A DNA stretch of 64,000 nucleotides from an uncultured Hyphomonas sp. (GCF_963677035.1 NZ_OY781472.1:2790001-2854000), one strand, 5' to 3'; shown: positions 23,545 through 33,422, counted from the stretch's first letter. A program made the numbers and translations. The notes: generated by a model from the sequence alone, not told the origin.

Positions 23545-26148
23545 ATGAAATTCCATCACATCTCAAAATCGATCCTGTCGACAACGGCGCTGGCACTCAT
23601 TCTCGCAACGCCGGCTGTCGCTCAGGAAAACACTGAAACCGAACAACCCGAGGAAGCGCGCCAACTGGAAACGGTCGTCATCCGGGGAGAGTTTATTCCC
23701 GCGCCGCAGCGCGAAACATCACAGGTCGCCAGCTTTCTTGGGGCGGAAGACCTTGCCCGTCAGGGTGACACCAACGCCGCTCTGGCTCTGACACGCCTCA
23801 GCGGCCTCAGCGTGGTTTCCGGAAAGTTCGCCTATGTTCGTGGTCTTGGTGACCGCTACTCGGCGGCACTTCTGAACGGTTCGCCGCTGCCAAGCCCGGA
23901 GCCACTGCGCCGCACCGTCCCGCTGGACCTGTTCCCGTCAAATGTCCTTGATGGTGCCGCAGTTCAGAAAACCTTCTCGGTTCAATACCCCGGCGAATTC
24001 GGCGGTGGTCTGATCGACCTGAAAACTCTGCGGATGCCGCGGGAGAATTTCCTGAACGTCAAGGTTGGCGCAAACTGGAATACTGCGACGTCAGGGAAAG
24101 AAGGTATTTACGTCCACGGCGGCGATTATGACTGGCTTGGTTTCGATGATGGCCTGCGGGACATTCCTGGCCCGCTCGGGGCCGTTCTTGCCTCCGATAA
24201 ATCTCTGAACAGCTACACGCCTGATGAAGTTGAAGCGGTCGGCGAAAGCCTTGTGAACTCGCCCCTCTCGGTGATCCAGAATGGCGATCTCGGACCGAAT
24301 TTTGAAGGATCGGTCGATGGCGGCATGTCCTTCGACAAAGGTGACTTTGAGATCGGTCTGGTCGGTGTCGCCGGCTATGATCAGGAATGGCAAACGAAAG
24401 ACGCGGTTCGCCAGTACGTTCAGGGCTCCGTTCTGGGATCGGATTTCAAGTCACTTCAGACGAACCTGACGGCAACGCTCAACGCACTTGGTTCTGCGAC
24501 GGTCGAATGGGCAGAAGGGGAAGTGCAGGGAACCCTGTTCTATGTCCACTCGACGTCCAAAGAAGCCCAGATCGATGAAGGCAAAGACTTCAACGCTCAG
24601 GGCAGCACGGGCCTCGTGCACGATGAATCCTCTGGCTGGTTTGAGCGTGGCCTGACATTCGGCCAGCTTCGGGGGGAACACTATATTGGTGATCTGACCT
24701 TGTCCTGGCGCGGATCGATGGCGCAATCGACGCGGGATGCGCCTTATGAACGGTCTCTTCGCCGCTTCATCGATGGCGAAGGAAACATCCTGTATTCTGT
24801 TGCCAACAGCTACGACATCCGTTTCTCCGAGCTTACCGACGACAATGTCAGTTTTGGCGCCGATCTGAAGTATGAAACGACGATTGACGGCACACGCGAG
24901 GCGATCATCTCAGGCGGATTCGATTCATCGAAAACGGATCGTGATTATCAGTTCCTGGCGTTCCGGTTTGCAGGCGGCAACTCCTTACCGCAAGACGTGC
25001 AGATTGCGCGCCCGGATTACCTGTTTTCTCCGGACAATATCGATCCGGCCCGTTTCGTCCTGCAGGAAGTTACGACGCCGAACGACTCCTATACGGCAGG
25101 TCTTGATATCATGGCTGGCTATGTACAGGCCGATCTGGAACTGTTCCCCTTCATCCGCACCACGCTCGGCGCGCGTTATGAAACCGCGGAAGAAACTGTC
25201 CGGACGTTTGACCGCTTCGGGAACCCGGGTGCCGGGGACGTGAATCTCGACAATGATTACATTTTGCCGTCTGCCACGTTTACGTGGAACTTCGCGGACG
25301 ATCTTCAGATGCGCCTCGGCTATTCGCAGACGATTGCCCGTCCGCAGTTCCGCGAACTTGCTCTGTCGAATTATTTCGACCCGGAAACCGAGCGCTCGTA
25401 CCGAGGCAATAGCGGTCTCGTGGACAGTGAACTGACGAACTATGACGCGCGCCTTGAATATTACATGGGCCGGAATGAGTTCATCACCATCGGTGCCTTC
25501 CACAAGGAAATCAAAAACCCGATTGAAGAGGTCCAGTTCTCAACCTCGACCTTCGTCTTCGAAACGACCTTCATCAACTCGCCGAAGGCTGTCCTGTCAG
25601 GTGCCGAATTTGAATACCGGACACGTTTCGACATGCCGATCTCGAACCCATGGTTTAACGACCGGGAATGGCTGTTCTCTGCAAACTACACCTATACCTC
25701 GTCAGAGGTGCAGGCCGATGAAGGCGATCAGGTCTTTGATCCGATCTCCCGTTCGCTGAGGGATGCTTCCCTGTACGGCCTCGATGGATCATCGCTACAG
25801 GGGACGCCGAAGAACATTGCGAACCTCCAATTCGGCTGGGAAAGCGATGTTGAGCAGATGACGCTTCTTCTTGGCTGGGTGGATGAACGTATTCTGCAAC
25901 GCGGGCTCGACCAGCCGGGCGCCGAGCTGCCGGACATCATCGAAAACCCGGGGGTCCAGCTGGACCTGGTCTATCGTCGCGATTTCACCGTGGCAGGCCG
26001 GGATTTCACGCTCGGTCTGAGCGGTCGTAATCTGCTGGACGAGGCGCATGAGGAGTATCAGTTGAACGACAATGATCTCGGCCGGACGGAATTTAATACT
26101 TACAAACGGGGCCGGAGCCTTTCCGCCAGCCTGACGCTGCGCTTCTGA
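23545..26148 (+). CDS. TonB-dependent outer-membrane receptor
   Basis: 867 residues. Signal peptide 1-26 (cleavage after ATPAVA), TonB-box-like ETVVIRG near 47-53, plug domain with LTRLSGLSVVSGKFAYVRGLGDRYSAALLNGSPLPSPEPLRRTVPLDLFPSNVLDGA and FGGGLIDLKTL, then a 22-strand type barrel ending in an aromatic residue (SLSASLTLRF). The RGLGDRY / PSPEP plug pattern is that of large receptors of unknown ligand rather than classical siderophore receptors. It follows the duplicated lipoprotein (121 bp apart) and precedes the type II secretion operon. Possibly co-transcribed with the lipoprotein gene through a weak hairpin. Ligand unknown. Confidence 0.93.
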   Translation: MKFHHISKSILSTTALALILATPAVAQENTETEQPEEARQLETVVIRGEFIPAPQRETSQVASFLGAEDLARQGDTNAALALTRLSGLSVVSGKFAYVRGLGDRYSAALLNGSPLPSPEPLRRTVPLDLFPSNVLDGAAVQKTFSVQYPGEFGGGLIDLKTLRMPRENFLNVKVGANWNTATSGKEGIYVHGGDYDWLGFDDGLRDIPGPLGAVLASDKSLNSYTPDEVEAVGESLVNSPLSVIQNGDLGPNFEGSVDGGMSFDKGDFEIGLVGVAGYDQEWQTKDAVRQYVQGSVLGSDFKSLQTNLTATLNALGSATVEWAEGEVQGTLFYVHSTSKEAQIDEGKDFNAQGSTGLVHDESSGWFERGLTFGQLRGEHYIGDLTLSWRGSMAQSTRDAPYERSLRRFIDGEGNILYSVANSYDIRFSELTDDNVSFGADLKYETTIDGTREAIISGGFDSSKTDRDYQFLAFRFAGGNSLPQDVQIARPDYLFSPDNIDPARFVLQEVTTPNDSYTAGLDIMAGYVQADLELFPFIRTTLGARYETAEETVRTFDRFGNPGAGDVNLDNDYILPSATFTWNFADDLQMRLGYSQTIARPQFRELALSNYFDPETERSYRGNSGLVDSELTNYDARLEYYMGRNEFITIGAFHKEIKNPIEEVQFSTSTFVFETTFINSPKAVLSGAEFEYRTRFDMPISNPWFNDREWLFSANYTYTSSEVQADEGDQVFDPISRSLRDASLYGLDGSSLQGTPKNIANLQFGWESDVEQMTLLLGWVDERILQRGLDQPGAELPDIIENPGVQLDLVYRRDFTVAGRDFTLGLSGRNLLDEAHEEYQLNDNDLGRTEFNTYKRGRSLSASLTLRF

Positions 26149-26155
26149 TCCCTTT

Positions 26156-26194
26156 GCCGCCGCGGTGATCCGGAGCTGCGGCGGCAGAATTTTC
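26156..26194 (+). terminator. Intrinsic terminator after the TonB-dependent receptor gene
   Basis: Stem GCCGCCGC / GCGGCGGC (26156-26163 and 26178-26185), 14-base loop, then AGAATTTTCT. It lies 8 bases past the stop and separates the receptor transcript from the secretion operon. Confidence 0.7.
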
Positions 26195-26201
26195 TGGTTA
26201 A

Positions 26202-26230
26202 TTGAGGAAACTGCAATTTTCTCATAAATA
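26202..26230 (+). promoter_or_regulatory. Candidate promoter of the type II secretion operon
   Basis: TTGAGG, 17-base spacer, TAAATA, immediately after the receptor terminator. It would give a 5' leader of roughly 340 bases before gspC. Confidence 0.5.
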
Positions 26231-26577
26231 TCTGTAACTTGCGTCACAAAAGTACGAAATATCTCATGTAAACCAACCACCTGAAGGTGGTCCTTCGGCA
26301 ACAGGCCTGGTTTCAACTTCGTCCGGTGCATCGCAGACGTGAGAATGTCAGGCGATCTGCCGTCATCGACCAGGTGGCAAGAAGTATGCAGTGAGAGTTT
26401 GCGTTTGGGATACACCCGGCGCATTGCATCGGTTTTCTGCCAAAGATGTCGAGTGACTCTCCTGAAGGTTGAGCGGAAGTCCCGTTATGGGAGTCAGGAC
26501 GTTCATCTTGGTAGTGAAGCCTGTAGAATGCAGGTTCCTGGTCCGTGCGGTGTGGCTCATTCACACTCAGGCGGATT
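26231..26577 (+). other. Non-coding leader upstream of gspC
   Basis: About 350 bases without a convincing gene. The only distinct element is a small hairpin ACCACC-TGAA-GGTGGT at 26276-26291. A frame at 26339-26602 has no family features. The end carries AGGCGG before the gspC ATG. A long untranslated leader is possible if the promoter at 26202-26230 is used. Confidence 0.5.
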
Positions 26578-27498
26578 ATGGGTGAAAGGACGTGGAAGTT
26601 GAGTGAGATTGCTGGTTTTGGTGATCGGACAGGAGTGTCTGTGGCCGATTTCGGGCGTCTGCTTCTGCGCAGTGCCGGCCCGCTTATTCGCGTCGCTGAA
26701 ATCTGTCTGGTGGCCGCGATCGCCGTCCTGCTGGCGCGCCTTGCCTGGATCGTCATCGAACCGGGCGGCGCCGTCATGGGCGTGCAACCGATGGGGGAGG
26801 TTTTTCGTCAGTCTCCAAGTGGCACGTCACCGGTACTGACGGGTGACATGTCCCTGCTGACGACCCTTGATCCCTTCAGCCGGGGAGGCGAGGTGGCCGA
26901 TCTGGTACAGGAAGCGCCTGAAACGAAGCTCAATCTGGTTCTGAAAGGCGTCCGCGCGTCTGCAGATGGCACAGGTGTTGCGATGATCGTAATGCCGGAT
27001 AACCGGCTGAACACTTTTGCACCTGGTGAAACCATTCTGGATGGGGTGGTGCTGGACCGGGTTTATGGGGATCGCGTGACCTTGCGCAAGGATAGCCAGA
27101 TTGAGGCCCTGCTGATGTCGAGTGGAGCAGACAGGCTGTCCGTGCTCTCCTCACCCGAGGACGCCGGAGCGAGAGTTTCAGGCACCCGTTCTGCCAGTAG
27201 CGATGACCTGATCAGCACGACGGCCACAGACTTCCTAGCCAATCTCATGATTGATCCTGTCCATCGTGGACAGGATTTTATCGGATATCAAATCAGCAGC
27301 CGGGGCAATCCGGCGCTGCTTGAACGTTCCGGGTTGCGGCCCGGCGACATCATCCTGTCCGTCGATGGGGTCTCAATCGGTTCGGTCGGACCGGGTGAAC
27401 TCGCAATGAAACTGTCTTCATCCCGCAAAGTCCGCCTCAGAATTGATCGCGATGGCCGCCAGGTCGATCAGATATTCACGCTGCCGGAGAATCCGTAG
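26578..27498 (+). CDS. gspC: Type II secretion inner-membrane protein GspC
   Basis: 306 residues from the ATG at 26578 (AGGCGG seven bases upstream). Cytoplasmic N-terminus, one membrane helix (VAEICLVAAIAVLLARLAWIVI), HR domain (LNLVLKGVRASADGTGVAMIVMPDNRLNTFAPGETILDGVVLDRVYGDRVTLRKD) and a C-terminal PDZ domain (RSGLRPGDIILSVDGVSIGS). GspC ties the inner-membrane platform to the GspD secretin through the HR domain. It is the first gene of a 13-gene run. Confidence 0.93.
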   Translation: MGERTWKLSEIAGFGDRTGVSVADFGRLLLRSAGPLIRVAEICLVAAIAVLLARLAWIVIEPGGAVMGVQPMGEVFRQSPSGTSPVLTGDMSLLTTLDPFSRGGEVADLVQEAPETKLNLVLKGVRASADGTGVAMIVMPDNRLNTFAPGETILDGVVLDRVYGDRVTLRKDSQIEALLMSSGADRLSVLSSPEDAGARVSGTRSASSDDLISTTATDFLANLMIDPVHRGQDFIGYQISSRGNPALLERSGLRPGDIILSVDGVSIGSVGPGELAMKLSSSRKVRLRIDRDGRQVDQIFTLPENP

Positions 27499-27501
27499 CT
27501 C

Positions 27502-29454
27502 ATGAAACTCAAATCCGTCCTCTCTGCCGCGCTGCTGGCCGCGACTGCGCCAAGTGCATTTGCCCAGGCTGGTGAAAGCAGTCCGGAACCGTCGCGCCAC
27601 ATCATGAATTTTGATGATGTCGAACTGCCTGCGCTGATCGCGGATGTTTCGACTGTCACCGGCTACACGTTCATCGTTCATCCGGATGCGCGCACGAAAC
27701 GCGTCACGGTCTCCTCGTCGACGCCCCTGACGCGCGATCAGGTGTTCGATGTTTTTCTTGCCGCCCTGCGCGTTCACGGATTCACGGCCGTTCCGGCCGG
27801 ACGGTCAACGTACCGCATCGTTCCGGAGCGCCAGGCCGTATCTGATGCCAGCACCTCGGTGGGCGATGGCAATATATTCACGACCGAGATCTTTGCGCTG
27901 AAGCACTCTTCGGCACGGGATGTGGCCGCGGTCATCAAGCCGCTGATTGCCGAGCAGGGACAGGTCGTTGCGAACAATGCCTCGAATACGCTGGTCGTCG
28001 TCGACTATGCGTCGAACCTGCCGCGTCTGCGCGCGATGCTGAAGCAAATCGACTCTGACCCTTCGGTGACCCAAACGATCAGTCTGAAGAACATACCGGC
28101 CCGGGAAATGGCAGAGATCCTGACGAACCTGTCGGTGCCGCCGGGTGAGAATTCCTATTCGGTGAATTTCCGGGCGGTCGCATCGGATACCGGCAATGCA
28201 ATTGTCCTGAAGGGGGATGAATCGCTTGTGCGCCGGGCGGTCGAAGTCAGCCAGGAACTGGATTCGCATGACCGGACAGAAGACACGCTCCGGGTCATTC
28301 CGTTGAACAATGCCAACGCGGTGGATCTCGTGCCAGTGCTGCAGCAGATGGCGGGAGCGATGGATGCCCGACGTGCGGCCGGCGGAGAAACGGACGCTTC
28401 GACAACAATTGCGCAGCACGAAGCGACAAATTCCCTGGTCATCAGTGCCCCGGCAGAAACTCTGACGGCCCTCGAACGGATTGTGACCGATCTTGACCGG
28501 CGCCGGTCTCAGGTTCTGGTCGAGGCGATCATCGTTGAGATGTCTGATGATACGGCGCGGGAACTCGGGTTGCAGTTCCTCGTGTCGGGTACGAATGACT
28601 CGACCGTGCCGTTCGTTTCGACAAACTATTCGCGGTCTGCCCCCAGCATGCTGGCGCTCGCGGGCGCGCTCAGCTCCAACACGCCCTTCAATACAGGCAC
28701 GGCCGATACCAATCCTTTTGCCGAAGCGGCCGTGAATTCTCTGCTCGGATTGTCAGGGCTCAGCGTAGGCGTTGGAGGTCAGGACGGAGACACGTTGTTC
28801 GGGGCCATCCTGACGGCTGTGGAGAACGATACGCAGTCCCGCATCCTGTCCAAGCCTTTCAATATGACGCTCGACAATGGAACGTCGTCGCTCCTTGTCG
28901 GCCAGGAAGTGCCTGTCGCGACGGGAGAGGTGCTGGGCAATGCAAACTCAAATCCGTTCCGTACGGTTGAGCGCAAGGATGTCGGCGTAAGCCTGGACGT
29001 GACGCCCCGGATTTCAAACGACGACACCATCCATCTCGATATCACGCAGGAAGTTTCCAACATCGCGCAGGCGATCACGAGCGGGTCCAGCACGGATCTC
29101 ATCTTCAATACACGTAAGATCAGTACCAGCGTCATCGCAGACAATGGCGAAATAATCGTCCTGGGCGGCCTGGTTGAGCAAACAGAAAGCGTCACGAACG
29201 AGAAAGTGCCGGTGCTGGGCGATATTCCTGTGGCCGGGCGGCTGTTCCGGTCAGAAGGAAAAGGGCTTGGCCGTACCAATCTCATGGTCTTCATCCGTCC
29301 AACAATCGTCCGTAATCGTTCCGATGCCCGCGCGGCGACGTCGCGCTCGTTCCGCTACCTGCGTGCGCAGGAACTGTGGACGGGAGAAGGCGACAGCGGG
29401 GAGTCTCTCGACCGCTTTGTCAGTCAGGTTCTGGGGAGCCCGCCTCCGCAATGA
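27502..29454 (+). CDS. gspD: Type II secretion secretin GspD
   Basis: 650 residues. Signal peptide ends near SAFA-QAG. The N0 domain (FDDVELPALIADVSTVTGYTFIVHPDAR) is followed by N1-N3 repeats (TEIFALKHSSARDVAAVIKPLI, TISLKNIPAREMAEILTNL, LRVIPLNNANAVDLVPVLQQM) and the secretin core (LVEAIIVEMSDDTARELG, SRILSKPFNMTLDNGTSSLLVGQEVPV, KDVGVSLDVTPRIS, IVLGGLVEQ, VPVLGDIPVAGRLFR). It forms the outer-membrane channel. The short C-terminal tail after TIVRN may serve as the pilotin-binding S domain. Its stop overlaps the gspE ATG. Confidence 0.97.
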   Translation: MKLKSVLSAALLAATAPSAFAQAGESSPEPSRHIMNFDDVELPALIADVSTVTGYTFIVHPDARTKRVTVSSSTPLTRDQVFDVFLAALRVHGFTAVPAGRSTYRIVPERQAVSDASTSVGDGNIFTTEIFALKHSSARDVAAVIKPLIAEQGQVVANNASNTLVVVDYASNLPRLRAMLKQIDSDPSVTQTISLKNIPAREMAEILTNLSVPPGENSYSVNFRAVASDTGNAIVLKGDESLVRRAVEVSQELDSHDRTEDTLRVIPLNNANAVDLVPVLQQMAGAMDARRAAGGETDASTTIAQHEATNSLVISAPAETLTALERIVTDLDRRRSQVLVEAIIVEMSDDTARELGLQFLVSGTNDSTVPFVSTNYSRSAPSMLALAGALSSNTPFNTGTADTNPFAEAAVNSLLGLSGLSVGVGGQDGDTLFGAILTAVENDTQSRILSKPFNMTLDNGTSSLLVGQEVPVATGEVLGNANSNPFRTVERKDVGVSLDVTPRISNDDTIHLDITQEVSNIAQAITSGSSTDLIFNTRKISTSVIADNGEIIVLGGLVEQTESVTNEKVPVLGDIPVAGRLFRSEGKGLGRTNLMVFIRPTIVRNRSDARAATSRSFRYLRAQELWTGEGDSGESLDRFVSQVLGSPPPQ

Positions 29455-30938
29455 CCACTGTGCCTGTCATCCAGCAATTCACTTATGCCTTCGCGAAGGA
29501 CAAGGGGGTTGTTGTCTTGCCTGGACGGGATGTGCTGACGCTCGGCATGAGGGCCGGGGCTGACCCGTTGGTTCTTCTGGAGGCGCGGCGGGCGCTTGGT
29601 TCAAGCTTCGAGCTTGAGCCGCTTGATCGCGATTCCTATGAGCGTACGCTGGCGGACGTCTTTACGGCGGATGCACTCGCCGGCGACAGCGTCGATGCCG
29701 CTGTGGATGCCCGTGGCGACCTGGCAAGTCTGATCGATGATCTGCCCAAGGCGGCAGACCTGCTGGATGGTCAGGATGATGCACCGGTGATCCGGTTGAT
29801 CAACGGCCTGATCCATGAGGCAACGAAACAACGCGCTTCCGATATTCATATCGACCCGTTCGAAGAGACGCTGTCTATCCGCTATCGCATTGACGGGGAC
29901 CTCGTAGAGGTTCTGACGCCTCCGCGGAAACTGGCGGCGCCGATCGTCTCTCGCATCAAGGTCATGTCGCGGCTCGACATTGCGGAGAAGCGCCTCCCGC
30001 AGGACGGCCGCATTTCCCTGTCGGCTGGCGGGAAATCCATTGATGTGCGGGTTGCGACATTGCCCACCCGTTATGGCGAGCGCGTTGTTCTTCGACTGCT
30101 GGATACGAAGAATGCCCTGCTGAATCTGACCGATCTCGGCATGGATGAGGACACGTATCAGCGCTTTGCCGAAACGCTGAGCCAGCCCAATGGTGTGATC
30201 CTGGTGACCGGCCCGGTTGGGTCCGGCAAGACCACGACCCTTTATTCCGCTCTGTCGCGGCTCAATACGGGCCGTGACAACATCATGACTTTGGAAGACC
30301 CGATCGAATACGGCCTGCCAGGCATCAGCCAGACACAGATGGACCACAAGGTCGGTCTGAACTTTGCGGCCACGCTGCGCTCAATCCTGCGGCAAGACCC
30401 CAATGTGGTGATGGTTGGCGAGATCCGCGATTCCGAAACGGCCGAAGTGGCCTTCGAATTCGCATCGACCGGCCGGCTCGCGCTGTCTACTCTGCACACC
30501 AACTCCGCATCCGGGGCGATTACGCGTCTTCGTGACATGGGTGTCGAGGATTACATGCTGTCTTCAACACTGCGCGCCATCATGGCCCAGCGGCTGGTCC
30601 GCAAGCTATGTCCGGTTTGCAAGACATCGCGCAGTGCGACGCATACGGAATGTGAGGCGCTTGACCTTCCTGGAGATACTGAATTGACGGTCTTTGACCC
30701 GCAGGGCTGCATTTCCTGCGGGCAAACCGGGTTCACTGGCAGGCTGGGCGTTTATGAGCTTCTGGTTGCAGATCGGGATATCCGCAACATGATGGGCGAA
30801 GGCGCATCTGAAGATGCTATCGACCAGGCGGCATTCGCCCGCCATGACCGCCTTCTCGATAATGCCCGCCGTTATGTGATCTCCGGAGAGACCAGCGTCG
30901 CAGAAGTCCTGCGCGCCTGCCGCAAGGGAGGCCAGTAA
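29451..30938 (+). CDS. gspE: Type II secretion ATPase GspE
   Basis: 495 residues from the ATG overlapping the gspD stop. N-terminal GspL-binding region, then the secretion ATPase: Walker A GPVGSGKTTT (about 254-263), Asp box and Walker B (LRQDPNVVMVGEIRDSETAE), His box (LSTLHTNSA). A tetracysteine zinc motif (CPVC near 385 and CISC about 36 residues later) precedes GFTGRLGVYELL. It powers pseudopilus assembly together with GspF and GspL. Confidence 0.97.
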   Translation: MTTVPVIQQFTYAFAKDKGVVVLPGRDVLTLGMRAGADPLVLLEARRALGSSFELEPLDRDSYERTLADVFTADALAGDSVDAAVDARGDLASLIDDLPKAADLLDGQDDAPVIRLINGLIHEATKQRASDIHIDPFEETLSIRYRIDGDLVEVLTPPRKLAAPIVSRIKVMSRLDIAEKRLPQDGRISLSAGGKSIDVRVATLPTRYGERVVLRLLDTKNALLNLTDLGMDEDTYQRFAETLSQPNGVILVTGPVGSGKTTTLYSALSRLNTGRDNIMTLEDPIEYGLPGISQTQMDHKVGLNFAATLRSILRQDPNVVMVGEIRDSETAEVAFEFASTGRLALSTLHTNSASGAITRLRDMGVEDYMLSSTLRAIMAQRLVRKLCPVCKTSRSATHTECEALDLPGDTELTVFDPQGCISCGQTGFTGRLGVYELLVADRDIRNMMGEGASEDAIDQAAFARHDRLLDNARRYVISGETSVAEVLRACRKGGQ

Positions 30939-32146
30939 TGGCCGCCTTCGAATATGTTGCACTTGATGCCGACGGCAAACGCCGTTCGGGCATTATCTCG
31001 GCAGACAGCGCGCGGTCCGCCCGCAAGGAACTTCGCCTGCGGGAGCTTATGGTCCTCAATGTGGACCCTGTTGCGGAGAAGCAGTCAAAGACCACCCTCC
31101 GCCGCAGGCGGTTGAGCGACAAGCAACGTGTGCTGCTCGTCCGGCAATTGTCTGTGCTGCTCAAGTCCGGTCTTGCCGTGGAGCAAGCGCTTGGGGCATG
31201 TGCGGGCAGCGAAAATCCGGTGAGCGTGCAAAAAGCGGTTCACACGGTCAGGGCGGATGTTGTTGAAGGCGCCCGCTTGTCGGATGCGATGGCATTGGCG
31301 CCGGATGCCTTCCCGCCACTTGTGCGCGCTGTGACGGCGGCGGGTGAAATGTCCGGCAAGCTGGGTGACATCATGGAGCGCCTCGCGACCTATCTGGAGC
31401 GAAGCTACCAGTTAAGGCAGAAAGTCCGTGCGGCGCTGATCTATCCGGCCCTTCTGACGGTCATGGCGATGGGTATGGTGATCGCGCTCATGGTCGTCGT
31501 CGTGCCCCGCCTTGTGGAACAGTTTGATCTGTTTGACGCGCGGTTGCCGTTGCTTACGCGGATTGTGATCGGACTGTCCAATGGCGTGCGGGAGTACGGC
31601 ATTCTGATCGTGCTTGTCCTTGCGGCCCTGATCTTTCTTGGTGTCCGCCTTCTGCGCCAACCGGCCATGCGCCGCAGCCTCGACCGGTTCGTGTTGCGAC
31701 TGCCATTGATCGGGCCTCAGACCCGCATCGTTGCTGCCGCACGGTTTGCCCGCGTTTTTGCGACCTTGTCCGCCTCCGGGGCCACAGTGCTCGAAGCGCT
31801 TGAGGGGGCAAAGGGCGCGGCCAACAATATGGTGATCGCGGATGCGACCGATTTCATTGCCGAACGGGTTCGGGAAGGGGGCTCCCTGTCCGGTGCCTTG
31901 GCCGCCACAGGAGTCTTTCCGCCGATGATGGTTCACATGGTCACCAGCGGTGAGGTTGGCCGCGACGTGTCCGGGATGATGAACCGGGCGGCAGATTTTC
32001 TCGATACAGAGTTCGAAACGGGGTCAGCAGCGCTTCTGGCGCTCGCCGAACCGCTTATAATCGTGCTGATGGGCGGAATTGTCGGGCTGATCGTGATGTC
32101 GATCATGCTACCGATCCTCCAACTCAACACGCTCGCCATGTCATAG
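30938..32146 (+). CDS. gspF: Type II secretion platform protein GspF
   Basis: 402 residues, ATG overlapping the gspE stop by one base (TAATG). Opens AAFEYVALDADGKRRSGII, has two homologous cytoplasmic helical domains (LVRQLSVLLKSGLAVEQAL and AARFARVFATLSASGATVLEAL) and three membrane helices (ALIYPALLTVMAMGMVIALMVVVV, YGILIVLVLAALIFLGVRLL, AEPLIIVLMGGIVGLIVMSIMLPI). This is the polytopic core on which the GspE hexamer acts. Confidence 0.97.
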   Translation: MAAFEYVALDADGKRRSGIISADSARSARKELRLRELMVLNVDPVAEKQSKTTLRRRRLSDKQRVLLVRQLSVLLKSGLAVEQALGACAGSENPVSVQKAVHTVRADVVEGARLSDAMALAPDAFPPLVRAVTAAGEMSGKLGDIMERLATYLERSYQLRQKVRAALIYPALLTVMAMGMVIALMVVVVPRLVEQFDLFDARLPLLTRIVIGLSNGVREYGILIVLVLAALIFLGVRLLRQPAMRRSLDRFVLRLPLIGPQTRIVAAARFARVFATLSASGATVLEALEGAKGAANNMVIADATDFIAERVREGGSLSGALAATGVFPPMMVHMVTSGEVGRDVSGMMNRAADFLDTEFETGSAALLALAEPLIIVLMGGIVGLIVMSIMLPILQLNTLAMS

Positions 32147-32157
32147 GAGACAAAGTC

Positions 32158-32601
32158 ATGATGCCAGTCAGGAAGATTTTCAAACCCCGCCGCAAGGACG
32201 CTGGATTTTCCCTGGTGGAGCTGATGGTCGTCATCTTCATTATGGGTCTGCTCGCGACCCTGGTGATCATCAATGTTGCCCCTGTCGGGGAGCAATCGCG
32301 CGTCGGTAAGGTGCGTGCCGATATCGCCGCCTTCGAAAGCGCGCTCGAAATGTACAGCCTCGATATGTACGCCTATCCGAGCGCCGAGGCCGGACTGGCC
32401 GCGCTGAAAACGCCGCCAGCGGGCGCGGATATCGCGACTTACCGGCCGGGCGGCTATGTCAAACGGCTGCGCGATGACCCATGGGGCAATCCCTATCAGT
32501 ATGTTGTGCCGGGTGTCCGCTCCGGCGGGGCATACGATCTCTATTCCTCTGGCCCGGACGGTAAGGCCGGGACGGCTGACGATATCGGTAACTGGGAATA
32601 G
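32158..32601 (+). CDS. gspG: Major pseudopilin GspG
   Basis: 147 residues. Prepilin leader ends KDAG before FSLVELMVVIFIMGLLATLVI (cleavage after Gly; Glu at +5). The C-terminal region has DPWGNPYQYVVPG and the calcium-binding style end GPDGKAGTADDIGNW. It polymerises into the pseudopilus after processing by the A24 peptidase encoded at 38774. Two adjacent ATGs open the gene. Confidence 0.97.
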   Translation: MMPVRKIFKPRRKDAGFSLVELMVVIFIMGLLATLVIINVAPVGEQSRVGKVRADIAAFESALEMYSLDMYAYPSAEAGLAALKTPPAGADIATYRPGGYVKRLRDDPWGNPYQYVVPGVRSGGAYDLYSSGPDGKAGTADDIGNWE

Positions 32602-32610
32602 GCGGGTTCA

Positions 32611-33060
32611 TTGAACAGCATCATGCATCGGGATGGCGGCTTCTCTCTTGTAGAGATCATGGTCGCCCTGTTCATCATGGCGCTCGCCAGCGCCCTGGTG
32701 GTGATGGTGATGCCATCACGGCCTGATGCTTTGAATGCAGAAGCAGACCAGTTCGAAAAGGTGATGATGCGCACGCTGGACCAGGCCATCAGCCGGGGAC
32801 AGGCGCAAGGCATCCGGATAGAAGCGAATGCCTACACGGTTTACACCCGGGTCAATGGCCGGTGGGTGCCGGTGAGCGATGTGAGCCGGCATATGCCTGA
32901 TGGCGTTACCATCCGTGTGCTGGGAAAATCAGATCCGAAAGCGGAAGAGGCGCTCCCGCAAATCGTTCTGGATGCTTCAGGCATTGTCTCTGGCCCGGAT
33001 GTGCGTTTTTCAAAAGGGGTGCGCACACGCGATTTCGACTTGCCGGGGCAGGCGGGATGA
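32611..33060 (+). CDS. gspH: Minor pseudopilin GspH
   Basis: 149 residues if the TTG at 32611 is used (AGGCGGG seven bases upstream); an ATG at 32623 lacks a ribosome site. Leader ends DGG before FSLVEIMVALFIMALASALVV. The rest is a small globular domain with EKVMMRTLDQAISRGQAQGIRIE, as in GspH/FimT proteins. Its stop overlaps the gspI start (ATGA). Confidence 0.9.
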   Translation: MNSIMHRDGGFSLVEIMVALFIMALASALVVMVMPSRPDALNAEADQFEKVMMRTLDQAISRGQAQGIRIEANAYTVYTRVNGRWVPVSDVSRHMPDGVTIRVLGKSDPKAEEALPQIVLDASGIVSGPDVRFSKGVRTRDFDLPGQAG

Positions 33061-33422
33061 CGGAACGCGGCTTCACCCTGGCGGAAGTGCTTGTGGCATT
33101 GTTGGTGTTCTCCATCGCAGCCATCGGACTTGCGCATCTGGTTACCGAAACGACGGCCAATGCGGGGCATACACGCCGCTTGTCGCTTGCGCGGATTGAA
33201 GCCGATAACCGCTTGGTCGAGGCCGTTACTGACACGGCTACGCTTCGTGCTGGCTCGACTTCAGGAGAGAGCGTCCAGCGCGGCCAGTCATTCGATTGGG
33301 TGCGCGAGATTGAAATCAGGGGGGATGAAAGCGGCCTTGCGGGGATTCGCGTCACAGTCTCCGATGCCGCAACCGGCCAGCAACTGGCCCTGCGCGAAAC
33401 GCTGGTTCAGGTGGCGCCATGA
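33057..33422 (+). CDS. gspI: Minor pseudopilin GspI
   Basis: 121 residues. Very short leader MTERG before FTLAEVLVALLVFSIAAIGLAHL, with Glu at +5. Typical GspI size and FDWVREIEI segment. Part of the GspI-J-K tip complex. It overlaps both neighbours by 4 bases. Confidence 0.93.
   Translation: MTERGFTLAEVLVALLVFSIAAIGLAHLVTETTANAGHTRRLSLARIEADNRLVEAVTDTATLRAGSTSGESVQRGQSFDWVREIEIRGDESGLAGIRVTVSDAATGQQLALRETLVQVAP

Noticed and set aside
26339..26602. Possible small gene upstream of gspC
   Set aside because: 87 codons without family features or clear ribosome site; overlaps the gspC start in another frame.
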